Assembly (NCBI GenBank): GCA_045653035.1
Contig: JAZOLO010000012.1
Span: forward strand, 1 to 64,000
Length of the DNA: 64,000 bases
Direction of reading: 5' to 3'
DNA from: RGIG6353 sp045653035
GTDB lineage: Bacteria; Bacillota; Clostridia; Oscillospirales; SIG627
Part shown: positions 7,007 through 16,255 of the stretch, piece by piece
How positions within the stretch are numbered: the first letter of the stretch is position 1
Layout: every line of letters starts with the position of its first letter
Notes under the pieces: model-generated
Database searches by the model: none
Told to the model about the DNA's origin: nothing
Seen by the model: only the letters and a program-made list of their open reading frames with translations
Made by a program: the position numbers and the translations under genes

Positions 7007-7825
7007 ATGAGATATAATGATAAATATAAACAAAAGGCAAAAATTTTCGACGGACAAATGCCCAAATTTCACGAAGAAGAAAGCCCAAACGAGAACGTTG
7101 TTTGTGGCAGAAACGCTGTGCTTGAGCTGCTTCGTTCGGGCAGAAGCGTTGATAAGCTCTTTATCAAAAAAGGCGGAATTGAAGGCTCTCTTATAGTAAT
7201 TGCAGGAGAAGCCAAAACCAGAAACATTCCCATTGTTGAGGTTCAGCGTGAAAAGCTTGACGAGCTTGCCATGGGCGTTATACATCAAGGCGTTATTGCT
7301 ATGGCGGCGGCTAAGGAATACGTCGAAGTTGATGATATTTTAAAAGTTGCAGAAGAACGGGGTGAGAAGCCCTTCATCGTCATTGCCGACGGTATAAACG
7401 ACCCTCATAATCTAGGTGCTATTATCCGTAACTGCGATGGTGCAGGAGTTCACGGTCTTATTATACCGAAAAGACGCTCAGCAGGACTTACAGCCGTTAC
7501 AGCAAAATCATCGGCAGGTGCCATTGAGCATCTTGCAATAGCAAAGGTAGCAAACGTTTCAAATACAATTCTTGAATTAAAGAAGAAAGGTATTTGGGTT
7601 GTAGGCTGTGAAGCAGGCGGTAACTCTTACGATGCAATTGATTACGACATGCCGCTGGCTTTAGTGCTTGGCAGCGAGGGAGAAGGTATTTCGGATATCG
7701 TCACTAAAAACTGCGACTTCATTGCATCTATCCCAATGATGGGAAAAGTAAATTCTCTTAACGTTTCATGTGCTGCGGCTATCATCATGTTTGAGGCATC
7801 AAAAGCTAGAAGGATAAAAAACTGA
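7007..7825 (+). CDS. rlmB: 23S rRNA (guanosine-2'-O-)-methyltransferase RlmB
   Basis: This 272-residue SpoU/TrmH-family enzyme has the N-terminal substrate-binding domain (VVCGRNAVLELLRSG at about residues 28-42) and the SPOUT catalytic domain with motif 1 NDPHNLGAIIRNCDGAG (about 131-147), motif 2 ALVLGSEGEGIS (about 217-228) and motif 3 IPMMGKVNSLNVSCAAAI (about 243-260). RlmB methylates the ribose of G2251 (E. coli numbering) in the 23S peptidyl-transferase loop using SAM. The start follows an AGAGGT site. The next gene begins 18 bases downstream, so the two probably share a transcript. Confidence 0.92.
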   Translation: MRYNDKYKQKAKIFDGQMPKFHEEESPNENVVCGRNAVLELLRSGRSVDKLFIKKGGIEGSLIVIAGEAKTRNIPIVEVQREKLDELAMGVIHQGVIAMAAAKEYVEVDDILKVAEERGEKPFIVIADGINDPHNLGAIIRNCDGAGVHGLIIPKRRSAGLTAVTAKSSAGAIEHLAIAKVANVSNTILELKKKGIWVVGCEAGGNSYDAIDYDMPLALVLGSEGEGISDIVTKNCDFIASIPMMGKVNSLNVSCAAAIIMFEASKARRIKN

Positions 7826-7842
7826 AAGGACTCGAATAACAG

Positions 7843-10146
7843 ATGAGTAAATACAGATTCAAGAGAGTAGAAAAGAAAAAGGAAGAAGAAAACATTAACG
7901 CTTCTCCTGTTAAGGTAGATATAGAAGTAGACGATGATGCTTCAAAGACCCGCAACTTTTCCATCGCACCTCAACAAAAAGCAAATGATAACACCTTCTT
8001 CAACCCCTTTGAAGAAGAGGCGGAAGAAAAGCGTTCACTTTTTAGCCTCCGTTCATTTATAAAAGGCAAGGACAAAAAAGAGGAGGATGAGGTCGCAAAG
8101 AAGCTTGACGCTATTTTCACCTCAGACGTAATGAGCGTTGAGGATATTAAAACCAATCTTTCCGAAGGCAAGTCCTTTGACCTCACTCACGTGTTTGACA
8201 AAAACAGTAAAAGCCACAAAGAGGAAGAAGAATTTGAAGAAGAGGAAACCTCCGCTATTGAAGCTGATGAAGACTTTGACGGAGACAAGGATACATACGA
8301 CGTAGAGGGAGAAACCCTCCCTATCGAAGAATCCCCCTGTATTGAGGAGGACATATATGACACAAGCGACGAAGACGATGATTTTGTTCCTCCCGCAAAG
8401 CAAAAAAAGGAAAAGATAAAAAAAGAAAAAGTTTTCTTTGAGTATGTCGGTGAACACCAAAAAGAGGATATAAACGAAAACTACGTAAAAAAAGGACGCC
8501 TCCTTTTACTGTCCCTTATTTTAACGTCTGTTTTCACACTTGCACTTATTTATCTTGAAACCAAGTCTCTTCCCCACCCTATCTGGCTTATGCCAGGAAA
8601 ATTTGGCGTTCTTTATCTGCTTCTCAATCTGCAGTTCGTATTCTTTACGGGATTTTGTATCTACAAGAATATAATCGACGGTGCTATCTCACTCTTTACT
8701 TGGCATCCAAATAAAAACAGTATCACTTTCGTCTCTCTTGTTGTTGCGGTGTTGCAAGTACTTCTTCATTTGATTTTTAATAAATTCAGTGACGATGTAT
8801 CCCTTTACTCCTCCGTTTTTGCTCTTTGTGCTGTAATTACAACGCTCATATCTTACGTTGATAACAAGCGTGAATATACTTCTTTTAAGGTAGCCTCAAG
8901 TCGGGAAACCAAATACTGTGTTTCACAGCTAGACGAGACCTCTGCTGAATTTGAAAAATTCAGTGACTACCTCCCCGCTGACCTTGGAATGTACAAGATT
9001 GAAAAGGCAGATTTCCTTTCAAACTTCTTCCGAACGGCAAAGAAGCACTCCCCTTACGACGAAAACTACAAGGTTACTATTCCCCTCACTGTACTTGCAT
9101 CTCTTGTATTTGCCATTCTTTCGTTCTTCCTTACAAAAAATGCTACTACTGTTGACGCATTCAACAATTTCACTCTTTTCTTTATGATAACTCTCCCCTT
9201 GTCATCGGTTGCTACTGTTTCTCTTCCATTCTTTATGACAACACTCAGGCTTTCAAGAAGAGAGTCGGCAATTATTGGTGAGGCTTCTATTACAGAATAC
9301 GCAAACACTTCTCTTATTTCCTTTAAAGATACCGACGTATTCCATGAAAAAGGAATAAAGGTAACATCAATCAAGACCTACGGAAAGAGCAGAATTGACA
9401 ACACCTTTGTAATGGCTGCAAGAATATTCAAGCTTGCGAGCGGTCCTCTTGAAGCGGTATTCAATCGTTCGGTTATCGACACTACCTCAGATAAATCAGG
9501 CGACAGTCTTCTTGCGGTAACAGAAAACGGTATGAAAGCGATAATTGATTCCGAGGAAGTTTTTGTAGGTAACAAGAGCTTTATGGAAGAAAACGGCTTT
9601 GAGTCAATCGAAGATGCAGTAGATACTTCCTTTGAAACCACAAACGGAAGAATAATGTTTATAGCAACAGGCGGAGAAATTATTGCTAAATTCTATATTA
9701 AATACGCACTTGGAAGAAATTTCAAGGCACTTCTTGACTCTTTCTACAGCCTTGGAATCTGCATGGCGGTAAATACACGCGACCCCAATCTTGACACGAA
9801 ATTCCTAACTCAGCTTCTCAAGGACGAAGAATATCCCATTGTTGTAGTAAAACGTGAAGACATTCCCTCAAAAGAAGACGATAAGCCCTTGCAAAATACA
9901 AAGAGTGGCATTATTTCAAACTCTTCCGTTTCCAATATGCTTCGCACCTTCCTTTCTGCTGATAAGCTTTCACGTCTTATTTCAATGAACACTATAATTA
10001 AGTACATAAGTCTGGTATTTGCAATAACAGTAGTTGTTATCCTGTTCCTCAGCGATAACTCTCATGAAAAAATTTCGCCTCTCTTTATAATGCTTTACCA
10101 GTTTATGTGGTCACTTCCCATAATAGGAACATCGCTTTTCCAGTAA
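7843..10146 (+). CDS. Pseudo-P1B-type ATPase: eight-helix membrane protein with acidic N-terminal region
   Basis: This 767-residue protein starts with about 215 acidic, low-complexity residues, then shows eight predicted membrane helices in the P1B-ATPase pattern: four (about 218-336), a short soluble loop where the A domain belongs, two (about 410-465), a soluble P/N-like region, and two at the C-terminus (about 713-765). Alignment by eye to heavy-metal ATPases places LPL (451-453) at the CPC metal site, KDTDV (495-499) at the DKTGT phosphorylation site and NTRD (644-647) at the TGDN loop. VGNKSFMEENG matches the N-domain tail. The phosphorylated Asp, the CPC cysteines and the TGE loop are all missing, so ion pumping is not expected. 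Function unknown. Confidence 0.65.
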   Translation: MSKYRFKRVEKKKEEENINASPVKVDIEVDDDASKTRNFSIAPQQKANDNTFFNPFEEEAEEKRSLFSLRSFIKGKDKKEEDEVAKKLDAIFTSDVMSVEDIKTNLSEGKSFDLTHVFDKNSKSHKEEEEFEEEETSAIEADEDFDGDKDTYDVEGETLPIEESPCIEEDIYDTSDEDDDFVPPAKQKKEKIKKEKVFFEYVGEHQKEDINENYVKKGRLLLLSLILTSVFTLALIYLETKSLPHPIWLMPGKFGVLYLLLNLQFVFFTGFCIYKNIIDGAISLFTWHPNKNSITFVSLVVAVLQVLLHLIFNKFSDDVSLYSSVFALCAVITTLISYVDNKREYTSFKVASSRETKYCVSQLDETSAEFEKFSDYLPADLGMYKIEKADFLSNFFRTAKKHSPYDENYKVTIPLTVLASLVFAILSFFLTKNATTVDAFNNFTLFFMITLPLSSVATVSLPFFMTTLRLSRRESAIIGEASITEYANTSLISFKDTDVFHEKGIKVTSIKTYGKSRIDNTFVMAARIFKLASGPLEAVFNRSVIDTTSDKSGDSLLAVTENGMKAIIDSEEVFVGNKSFMEENGFESIEDAVDTSFETTNGRIMFIATGGEIIAKFYIKYALGRNFKALLDSFYSLGICMAVNTRDPNLDTKFLTQLLKDEEYPIVVVKREDIPSKEDDKPLQNTKSGIISNSSVSNMLRTFLSADKLSRLISMNTIIKYISLVFAITVVVILFLSDNSHEKISPLFIMLYQFMWSLPIIGTSLFQ

Positions 10147-10189
10147 ATTAACAAAAGCAAGTAGTTTAACTACTTGCTTTTGTTAATTT
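10145..10189. terminator. Bidirectional terminator between convergent genes
   Basis: A near-perfect 22-bp palindrome (AAATTAACAAAAGCAAGTAG and its complement) spans 10145-10189, A-rich on one side and T-rich on the other, so it serves both strands. The stop codon of the leftward glycosyltransferase (TAG, 10170-10172) lies inside it. Confidence 0.85.
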
Positions 10190-10979
10190 CATCCACTGTT
10201 TCTTTATAGAACACGTCAAGATATCCTGTGTAGTTTTCCTTCCATGGCTTGTTTCTGCCACAATAGTGGATAATAGAAGTATTCTCTCTTATCCAATCCA
10301 AAGTAAGACTTTTTTCAAAGGGCGAATGATGCATGAACAGCTTTTCCGTCATGTTGTACCTAAAGGTATCAACTGCCAAGATTTTTGTACCGTAAAGGCT
10401 GCTGATAATATCCTGATCGGGTAGCACCAATATACTTTTGTACTTATCAATAAAAGCAAAAACCTCCTCGTAGCTTTGCTCTGCTCGGAGTTTATTCAGG
10501 TTCATCAGCATAACGCCCGAATTGATATAAGGGGCTTTTTCTTCCATATCAAGTCTTATGCCGTTTATTGCCCGAACAAATGAGCCTATATGAGATGCCG
10601 CGGCAAAAAAATAGTCCCTAATATCAAGGTTATAAAGTGCGTCTAGTCTGCCGTTCACTATTATATCGGGGTCTAGATATAAAATTTTATCAATATAATC
10701 AGGCAAATAACGCGACGCAAAGATACGGTAATATATTTCCCGAGGGTATCTTGAGGTTGTTGGTGCATCGTCAAGTGCTATATCCGTGGCATCAACAAGA
10801 GTTAAATTATCTATTATCTCTCTTGTTTCTGACACGTCTTTTTCGCTTAGTGAAGAATGTAGAACATATAAATGTAAATGGCAATCGCTGTGATGCTTTT
10901 TTAGTGAATAAAGCATCACGTTAAGATGAGGAACATAATTTTTGTCAAGGGTGACAAGTATATTCATTGTGTTTTGCAT
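10170..10979 (-). CDS. Glycosyltransferase family 8 protein
   Basis: This 269-residue GT8 enzyme opens with a nucleotide-sugar fold (MNILVTLDKNYVPHLNVMLY), has the metal-binding DxD motif as DPD at about residues 103-105 (ILYLDPDIIVNG), INSGVMLMNL near 150 and a late HYCGRNKPW motif that contacts UDP. GT8 enzymes transfer glucose or galactose from UDP-sugars, usually to lipopolysaccharide, glycoprotein or lipid acceptors; the acceptor here is unknown. ATG 10979 is chosen over a TTG one codon earlier because an AAGGA site lies 8-9 bases upstream. It ends in a TAG stop and lies 18 bases after the TVP38-like gene, so the two form an operon. Confidence 0.85.
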   Translation of the reverse strand: MQNTMNILVTLDKNYVPHLNVMLYSLKKHHSDCHLHLYVLHSSLSEKDVSETREIIDNLTLVDATDIALDDAPTTSRYPREIYYRIFASRYLPDYIDKILYLDPDIIVNGRLDALYNLDIRDYFFAAASHIGSFVRAINGIRLDMEEKAPYINSGVMLMNLNKLRAEQSYEEVFAFIDKYKSILVLPDQDIISSLYGTKILAVDTFRYNMTEKLFMHHSPFEKSLTLDWIRENTSIIHYCGRNKPWKENYTGYLDVFYKETVDEINKSK

Positions 10980-10997
10980 CAAAGATATTCCTTTGAA

Positions 10998-11669
10998 TTA
11001 TTGTTTATTTTTATGCCGTCTGTAAAGATATAAAAAGAGAAGCGACAGACACATGAGGCATATTTCAAATATTACAGATGCAATGAACGGGAGTGACGTT
11101 ATATTGTGGGCGTTCTTTCCCATTATGGTAAATGAAATAACAGAGGGAAGAAACCCGAGAATTGTACCTGAAATATAAGTTTTATAATCAGTAAGTGATG
11201 CACCCATATAAATGCTCACTACATCAGCAGGAAGAAGTCCTACTATACGTGAAAAAAACGAAACGAAAAACTCGTTTTTCTTTTGTACGTCTCTTATAAT
11301 TTTGAGTCTAGGGTGCTTTTCAATAAGCGATGAGAGTGCACGGCTTCCCGAGCTTTTCCCCATAAGATATGGTGTTGTGCACATTATGAGAGTGCCTGTA
11401 ATATTTACCGCAAGGGCAAGAGGAAAAGGAAATATTACTCCGCTTGCGGCATATATAAGACCACCGTAGATAAAAAACACAATACTCTTGAAAAAGAACA
11501 AAAACAGTATTACCGCTATTGCAAGGGGAATATTTTCAGGTGTATAATTTACTATGTTGTCAAGTGTGATTTTATGACGGTTTATCAAAAATAACGTAAC
11601 TGCAAAAACCCACAAAAAGATTACCAACACCTTTCTGATTTTTTCAAAGGATATTTTGTTTTTCATCAT
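10998..11669 (-). CDS. TVP38/TMEM64 (VTT-domain) membrane protein
   Basis: This integral membrane protein of about 223 residues has the VTT-domain pattern: an early hydrophobic block, the re-entrant region with FFIYGGLIYAASGVIFP, then TPYLMGKSSGS and FFSRIVGLLPADVVSIYMGA, the latter being the most conserved part of the family. Five to six membrane segments are visible. DedA/VTT proteins have recently been linked to phospholipid or undecaprenyl-phosphate flipping, but this subfamily is uncharacterised. ATG 11669 is preferred because AGGTGG lies just upstream; a second ATG at 11666 is equally possible. The longer reading frame to 11699 lacks a ribosome site. Confidence 0.8.
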   Translation of the reverse strand: MMKNKISFEKIRKVLVIFLWVFAVTLFLINRHKITLDNIVNYTPENIPLAIAVILFLFFFKSIVFFIYGGLIYAASGVIFPFPLALAVNITGTLIMCTTPYLMGKSSGSRALSSLIEKHPRLKIIRDVQKKNEFFVSFFSRIVGLLPADVVSIYMGASLTDYKTYISGTILGFLPSVISFTIMGKNAHNITSLPFIASVIFEICLMCLSLLFLYLYRRHKNKQ

Positions 11670-11737
11670 ATCACCACCTATCTTAAATAAGTATATCAAA
11701 TTTCTTTGATAAAATGTTTATCTAAATGTAAACTTGT

Positions 11738-11769
11738 AAAACAGGGCTGTACTAATACAGCCCTGTTTT
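11738..11769. terminator. Terminator downstream of addB
   Basis: AAAACAGGGCTGTA (11738-11751) pairs with TACAGCCCTGTTTT (11756-11769) across CTAA. The addB stop overlaps its edge, so it ends addB transcription on the minus strand; it also reads as a terminator on the plus strand. Confidence 0.8.
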
Positions 11770-14700
11770 TATTCTCCAAGTACGTTTTTCATATACTCAA
11801 GAGGTTTCTTTTCTTTTATTCTCTTTTTACATTGACCATCATATCGACATATTGACTTAAATGAGCACCAGTCACAGCTTGTCCTTCCGCTTCCCTCTTC
11901 AAGGGGCTCGGGAGAAATATCGCCCGATTTGAGAGTTGACATTACCGAGTCAAAGAGAGAATTTATATAACGCTCAATAAGTCCAAAGGCTTCAAGCTGA
12001 ATTAAAGTAGATGAAGCGTTTCCGGTGTAAGTATCGCTTTTTTTGTCATACTTCAAATCAACAAAGCGTTTATTTTCCCCTTCCTCCATTGCATCAATAA
12101 TGCGTCTGTCGTCAAGGTACATACCGCTTCTTTTAAGTCCTTTTATTATAATGTCGCCTACTGTCTCATCGTTTTCCACGCTGTCGGTAGCTTTGAGCTC
12201 TGTCTTTGCGGCAGGCATATACATTATTCCTGCGGCACGGCGGTTGGGCTTACCCTCCGTTGAGGTCATTGCAAAGAGATAAATGAGCATCTGTATATTC
12301 ATGCCGTTGATAACGTCCTCAAGGGAGAAGGTTTTTCCACCCGACTTAGTCTTGTAATCTACCACTCTTATATACTCAAGACCGTTTTCATCAACAAACG
12401 TATCAACTCTGTCAATAACGCCGTAAAAGGTCAGCGTTCCTCCGTCCGAAAGCCTCACCTCATAAGGCTTTACGTTTTCGGAGTCGGCAAGATTTTCTTC
12501 AAAGAGTGTGGGCTTAAAGCGTGACACCGAAAACTCTTCTTTTATGTTTTCGATAACAAAAACTACAAAGGCACAGACGTTATCAATAAGGTATTTATAC
12601 TTAGGGCTGTCAGAGGCTATGTCAGGAGTAACCTTTTTAACGTACTCTTCGGCAACTTCTTCGGTGAGGGTTAATATCTCATCTTTTGTTACCGTTTCAA
12701 TAGTTTTCCCCTCTGACGTGATTTTTTTAAGTACCAGTTCAAGTATTTTATGAACGTAGCTACCTATTTCGGCATTGCTGAATCTGGCAGGCTTTCTCGT
12801 TCTTGCCTTAAGCATATATTCAACAAAATACGAAAATCTGCATCTTTCAAATTTTTCAAGCCTTGACTGGGTCATAGCATAGTTATTCTTTATAAAGTCG
12901 CTTGGGTTTTCAATGCTGAACAGCTTATCCTTTGACTCAATAAAGCTTTTTATTTCAGCAACACTCTTGCCGAACTCTTTGTAATTCTCATCAAGGTACC
13001 TCGACGCATTCGGGGCGTTTGATACAAGGAAATATTCTTCAAGCTCGTTTTCGCTGACGGGCAATGCTTCTGAGCTCACAAATCTTTGAGGTTCAAGGTC
13101 AAGACATTCCTTCACGTGAGAGAAAAACGACGAAGGAATGGATACTGCTTTTGCACTGTCGGAAGATGAGTTATGATAAACGAAGCTAAGCGTTTCCGAA
13201 GGGGTAAGGAGGGCGATAAGGAATAAGAACGACTGGTCATACATCTTGTCCTCTATACTGTCGTCAAGTACTATGTCACTTGCCGCAAGCCACCTTCTCT
13301 CATTTTCGGTAAATACCGATTTTGTCTCAGAAACGCTTGGAAAAACACCTTCATTAAAGCCAAGAAAGAACAGGTGCTTTATGTTTTTGTTTCTTACAAA
13401 ACCAACGTCTCCAAGCTCCACCTCATCAAGTGACGAGGGAATTTTTCCAAAGGACATATCTCCAAGTACAAGCCTTAAATACTTTACAAATTTTTCCTTT
13501 GAGACCTTCAGGTCACCTGCACTCTGAACTATTTCCTCAAGCGCCTGAATGAGAAGATTCCAAGCTCCTCTTTCTTCCTCGCTGTCGCGGTTGATACTAT
13601 TATAGGCATCAACCACATCAAGGTATTCAACGATAGCTCTCACCTTTTCTTCTACAGTAGGACGTGAAATGCCCTCAAAAAGAAGCTTCAACGGAGTGTA
13701 TATCTTCTTTCTTGCATTGTTTACAGTTTCAAGCTCATCCTTGTCGGCATCAGAAAAGTCCTCAACGTATCCCCTTGGATGAAGAGTGAAGTCCTCCTCA
13801 GATACCCACGCCTTTCCCTTTGTGTGCCAAAGAGTTACGTAGTTTTCAAGGGCAAAGGCTTCTGTTTCGGAAAGATTAAGATAGGGATTTTTAAGATACG
13901 TTTTTATGTTTTTATAAAAATATCCGGAATTTACTGTGTCAAGTGCCAAAAGAACAAGTGAAACAATTGGCTCTGTTATGGGAGAGGTTTCTGTACAGGA
14001 GAGGTACTTTATGCCGTAGCTGTCAAAAACACTTTCAAGCATACTGCCGTAATCGGAGATACGTGCGGAAGTTACCGCAATATCCGAAAGAGCAGTGCCG
14101 CTCTTTACAAGCTTTGTTATCTCACGGGCAACGTATACGCACTCATCGTATGGTGTTGAAGCAGAAGTGAGCGACACACCTTCGTATTTCTTCTCGTATT
14201 TTTCACTATTGCCGTTTATAAAAGCTTCTGCAAGATGCAACAGTGCCGGATTACCAGTGCGATGATTTTCCTTAAGCTCTACTTTTTCGTATTCTACAGA
14301 GCATCTTTCGGCAAGCTCGCGTATTTTATCATAGGCTAGTCTTGTTTTTCTAAAAATCCCGTCGGGGTCTGTAAGACTCAGCGAAAAGGTTACGGTGGTT
14401 TTGAAAGCACCCTTGATTATTTCTTCTATAACTGAATATTGGGGTACGGTATAGTCATAAAATCCGTCTATGAAAACGTAAGAGCTTTCAAAAAAATCAT
14501 ATTCCGAGAGTGTTTTTGCAAGTCTCACTGTATCATCGGTAGAATCTACATTTCCGTCGCCCAAAGCCTTTTCATAGAGGGAGAAAACAAGAGAGAAGTC
14601 TGAAAGCTTATTCCACAGACTCTCTCCGCCCTTGTCTGAGTCCATAAGGCTTAAACGTGCTTTTTCAAGGTGTGATGGATGTATTCCCTTTTGGCGGAGC

Positions 14701-15080
14701 AAATCCATTTCAGAACGGATAAGACGCAGATAATTTACGTCGTCTGCCATACTCGAAAAGCTTGGAAGCTCTTTTTTACCTTTTTCTAAAAGTACAGCGG
14801 TTATTAGGTCTTTGCCACAATTATCAACGTACTTGTAGGTCATGCCTCCCGCTTCTCTGAATACACGGTTTGCAAGGCGTGAAAAGTTGAGCACCTCAAC
14901 GTCACGGTTTATCACGTTGCCTATTTTCTCAAGCAGAAGTGCTTCTACCTTTACGCTTTCCTGCTCGGGAACGATAACGTAAATCTTTCTGCCTTCACCG
15001 AGAGCTATAATATTTTTTATTTCAGATACTATCCTTGCGGTTTTCCCATATCCTGAGGGGGCACATATAAGCGAAAGCAA
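11769..15080 (-). CDS. addB: ATP-dependent nuclease subunit AddB (AddAB recombination complex)
   Basis: This 1103-residue protein is AddB. It has a Walker A motif at residues 7-14 (APSGYGKT), a degenerate helicase body, a RecB-type nuclease motif near residues 905-912 (VVDYKTKSGG, preceded by GVIDRVD) and the Fe-S cluster cysteines: one in FERCRFSYF near residue 745 and three at the C-terminus in CDWCSFKSIC (C-x2-C-x5-C). AddAB resects double-strand breaks to Chi and loads RecA. The start is TTG 15080 with AAGGAG 9 bases upstream. Unusually, addA does not follow; a terminator does. addA is presumably elsewhere in the genome. Confidence 0.93.
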   Translation of the reverse strand: MLSLICAPSGYGKTARIVSEIKNIIALGEGRKIYVIVPEQESVKVEALLLEKIGNVINRDVEVLNFSRLANRVFREAGGMTYKYVDNCGKDLITAVLLEKGKKELPSFSSMADDVNYLRLIRSEMDLLRQKGIHPSHLEKARLSLMDSDKGGESLWNKLSDFSLVFSLYEKALGDGNVDSTDDTVRLAKTLSEYDFFESSYVFIDGFYDYTVPQYSVIEEIIKGAFKTTVTFSLSLTDPDGIFRKTRLAYDKIRELAERCSVEYEKVELKENHRTGNPALLHLAEAFINGNSEKYEKKYEGVSLTSASTPYDECVYVAREITKLVKSGTALSDIAVTSARISDYGSMLESVFDSYGIKYLSCTETSPITEPIVSLVLLALDTVNSGYFYKNIKTYLKNPYLNLSETEAFALENYVTLWHTKGKAWVSEEDFTLHPRGYVEDFSDADKDELETVNNARKKIYTPLKLLFEGISRPTVEEKVRAIVEYLDVVDAYNSINRDSEEERGAWNLLIQALEEIVQSAGDLKVSKEKFVKYLRLVLGDMSFGKIPSSLDEVELGDVGFVRNKNIKHLFFLGFNEGVFPSVSETKSVFTENERRWLAASDIVLDDSIEDKMYDQSFLFLIALLTPSETLSFVYHNSSSDSAKAVSIPSSFFSHVKECLDLEPQRFVSSEALPVSENELEEYFLVSNAPNASRYLDENYKEFGKSVAEIKSFIESKDKLFSIENPSDFIKNNYAMTQSRLEKFERCRFSYFVEYMLKARTRKPARFSNAEIGSYVHKILELVLKKITSEGKTIETVTKDEILTLTEEVAEEYVKKVTPDIASDSPKYKYLIDNVCAFVVFVIENIKEEFSVSRFKPTLFEENLADSENVKPYEVRLSDGGTLTFYGVIDRVDTFVDENGLEYIRVVDYKTKSGGKTFSLEDVINGMNIQMLIYLFAMTSTEGKPNRRAAGIMYMPAAKTELKATDSVENDETVGDIIIKGLKRSGMYLDDRRIIDAMEEGENKRFVDLKYDKKSDTYTGNASSTLIQLEAFGLIERYINSLFDSVMSTLKSGDISPEPLEEGSGRTSCDWCSFKSICRYDGQCKKRIKEKKPLEYMKNVLGE

Positions 15081-15108
15081 AAATAATCAGCTCCTTACAT
15101 CTAAACTC

Positions 15109-15137
15109 TTGAATAAAGCTAAAAAATGTGATATAAT
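15109..15137 (+). promoter_or_regulatory. Promoter of the polyprenyl synthase gene
   Basis: TTGAAT (15109-15114), 17-base spacer, perfect TATAAT (15132-15137). It lies in the 86-bp divergent spacer shared with addB. Confidence 0.7.
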
Positions 15138-15166
15138 TATATAAATACGATTAAAGGTGATAATAT

Positions 15167-16243
15167 ATGGAAAAATTGAAAAGTTATCTTAGTGCTTGTG
15201 AAAAGCGCTGTGCCGAATATATGTCAGCTTATTCCCTGCAAGACGTAAATCCGCCTGAACTCAAAGCAGCGGCAACAGAATATTTCAACCGCGGCGGAAA
15301 AAGGCTACGTCCTGCTTTCCTTTCTCTTTGTGCAGGTGCTCTTGGAGGCAAGGAAAGAGAAATGGCGGTCACTCCTGCCATGGTCAGCGTTGAGCTTTTT
15401 CACACCTTTACATTAGTACATGATGACATTATCGACAATGATGAGACAAGACGAGGCGGTAAGAGTTCACACGTTCTTGTTCGTGATATGTTTGAAAATT
15501 ATATAGGCTCATCGGAATATGGCAGAGATATTGCTATTCTTGCCGGAGATTCGCTTCACGCTCTTTCTGTAAAAATGCTTCTTGAATGTGCCACGTCTCC
15601 CCTCTTTTCTGCCGAAACTGTACTGGGGGTTGCAAAAATTCTTGAGGGTGAGTGCATAAACGAGCTTCTCTCGGGTGAAGCCGTTGACACAAGGCTTGGC
15701 GTTATAAAAAGCGACTCTTTCAGCGTTGGAGATACCGAAACTACCCTTGAGGTGATGCGTCAAAAGACGGGTGTGCTTTTCTCATACTCTGCAAGAGCAG
15801 GTGCTATGCTTGGTCTTAACACCGCTGATAAAGATAACGAAAAAGTAAAAGCTTTAGGAGAATTTGCAGAGCTTTCCGGAATAGCCTTTCAGCTTAAAGA
15901 CGATATACTCGGAATTGTTTCTGACGAAAAAACTCTAGGCAAGCCCATCGGCTCCGATATACGAGAGGGCAAAAAAACCGTCATTCTTCAGGAGTCTTAT
16001 AAAAACGCTGATAACAGTGAAAAAGCATTTCTTGAACGTGTTGTCGGAAACAGCAATGCTTCGGCAGGTGACATTGAAAAGGTTAAGCATATTTTCAGAG
16101 AAAGAGGCGGTCTTGACAAAGCGGAAAAGCTTGCCGACAGCTACATAGAAAAATCAAAGCTTGCTCTTGAAAAGATTGATAATTCGGAATACCGTGAGAT
16201 GCTCCTTCTCGTTTCCGACTTCATGACCGAGAGAAAAAAATAA
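15167..16243 (+). CDS. Polyprenyl (farnesyl/geranylgeranyl-type) diphosphate synthase
   Basis: This 358-residue trans-isoprenyl synthase has the first Asp-rich motif DDIID (about residues 86-90, LVHDDIIDND followed by RRG), an upstream GGKRLRP segment (about 46-52) and the second Asp-rich motif as QLKDDILG (about 243-250). It condenses isopentenyl diphosphate onto allylic diphosphates. At 358 residues it is longer than a typical IspA (about 300) because of an insertion around residues 105-205, so the product chain length is uncertain. No xseB/dxs genes are next to it; a PBP5-like carboxypeptidase follows after 12 bases, suggesting a link to undecaprenyl/cell-wall supply. Confidence 0.85.
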   Translation: MEKLKSYLSACEKRCAEYMSAYSLQDVNPPELKAAATEYFNRGGKRLRPAFLSLCAGALGGKEREMAVTPAMVSVELFHTFTLVHDDIIDNDETRRGGKSSHVLVRDMFENYIGSSEYGRDIAILAGDSLHALSVKMLLECATSPLFSAETVLGVAKILEGECINELLSGEAVDTRLGVIKSDSFSVGDTETTLEVMRQKTGVLFSYSARAGAMLGLNTADKDNEKVKALGEFAELSGIAFQLKDDILGIVSDEKTLGKPIGSDIREGKKTVILQESYKNADNSEKAFLERVVGNSNASAGDIEKVKHIFRERGGLDKAEKLADSYIEKSKLALEKIDNSEYREMLLLVSDFMTERKK

Positions 16244-16255
16244 GAGGTAAAATCC

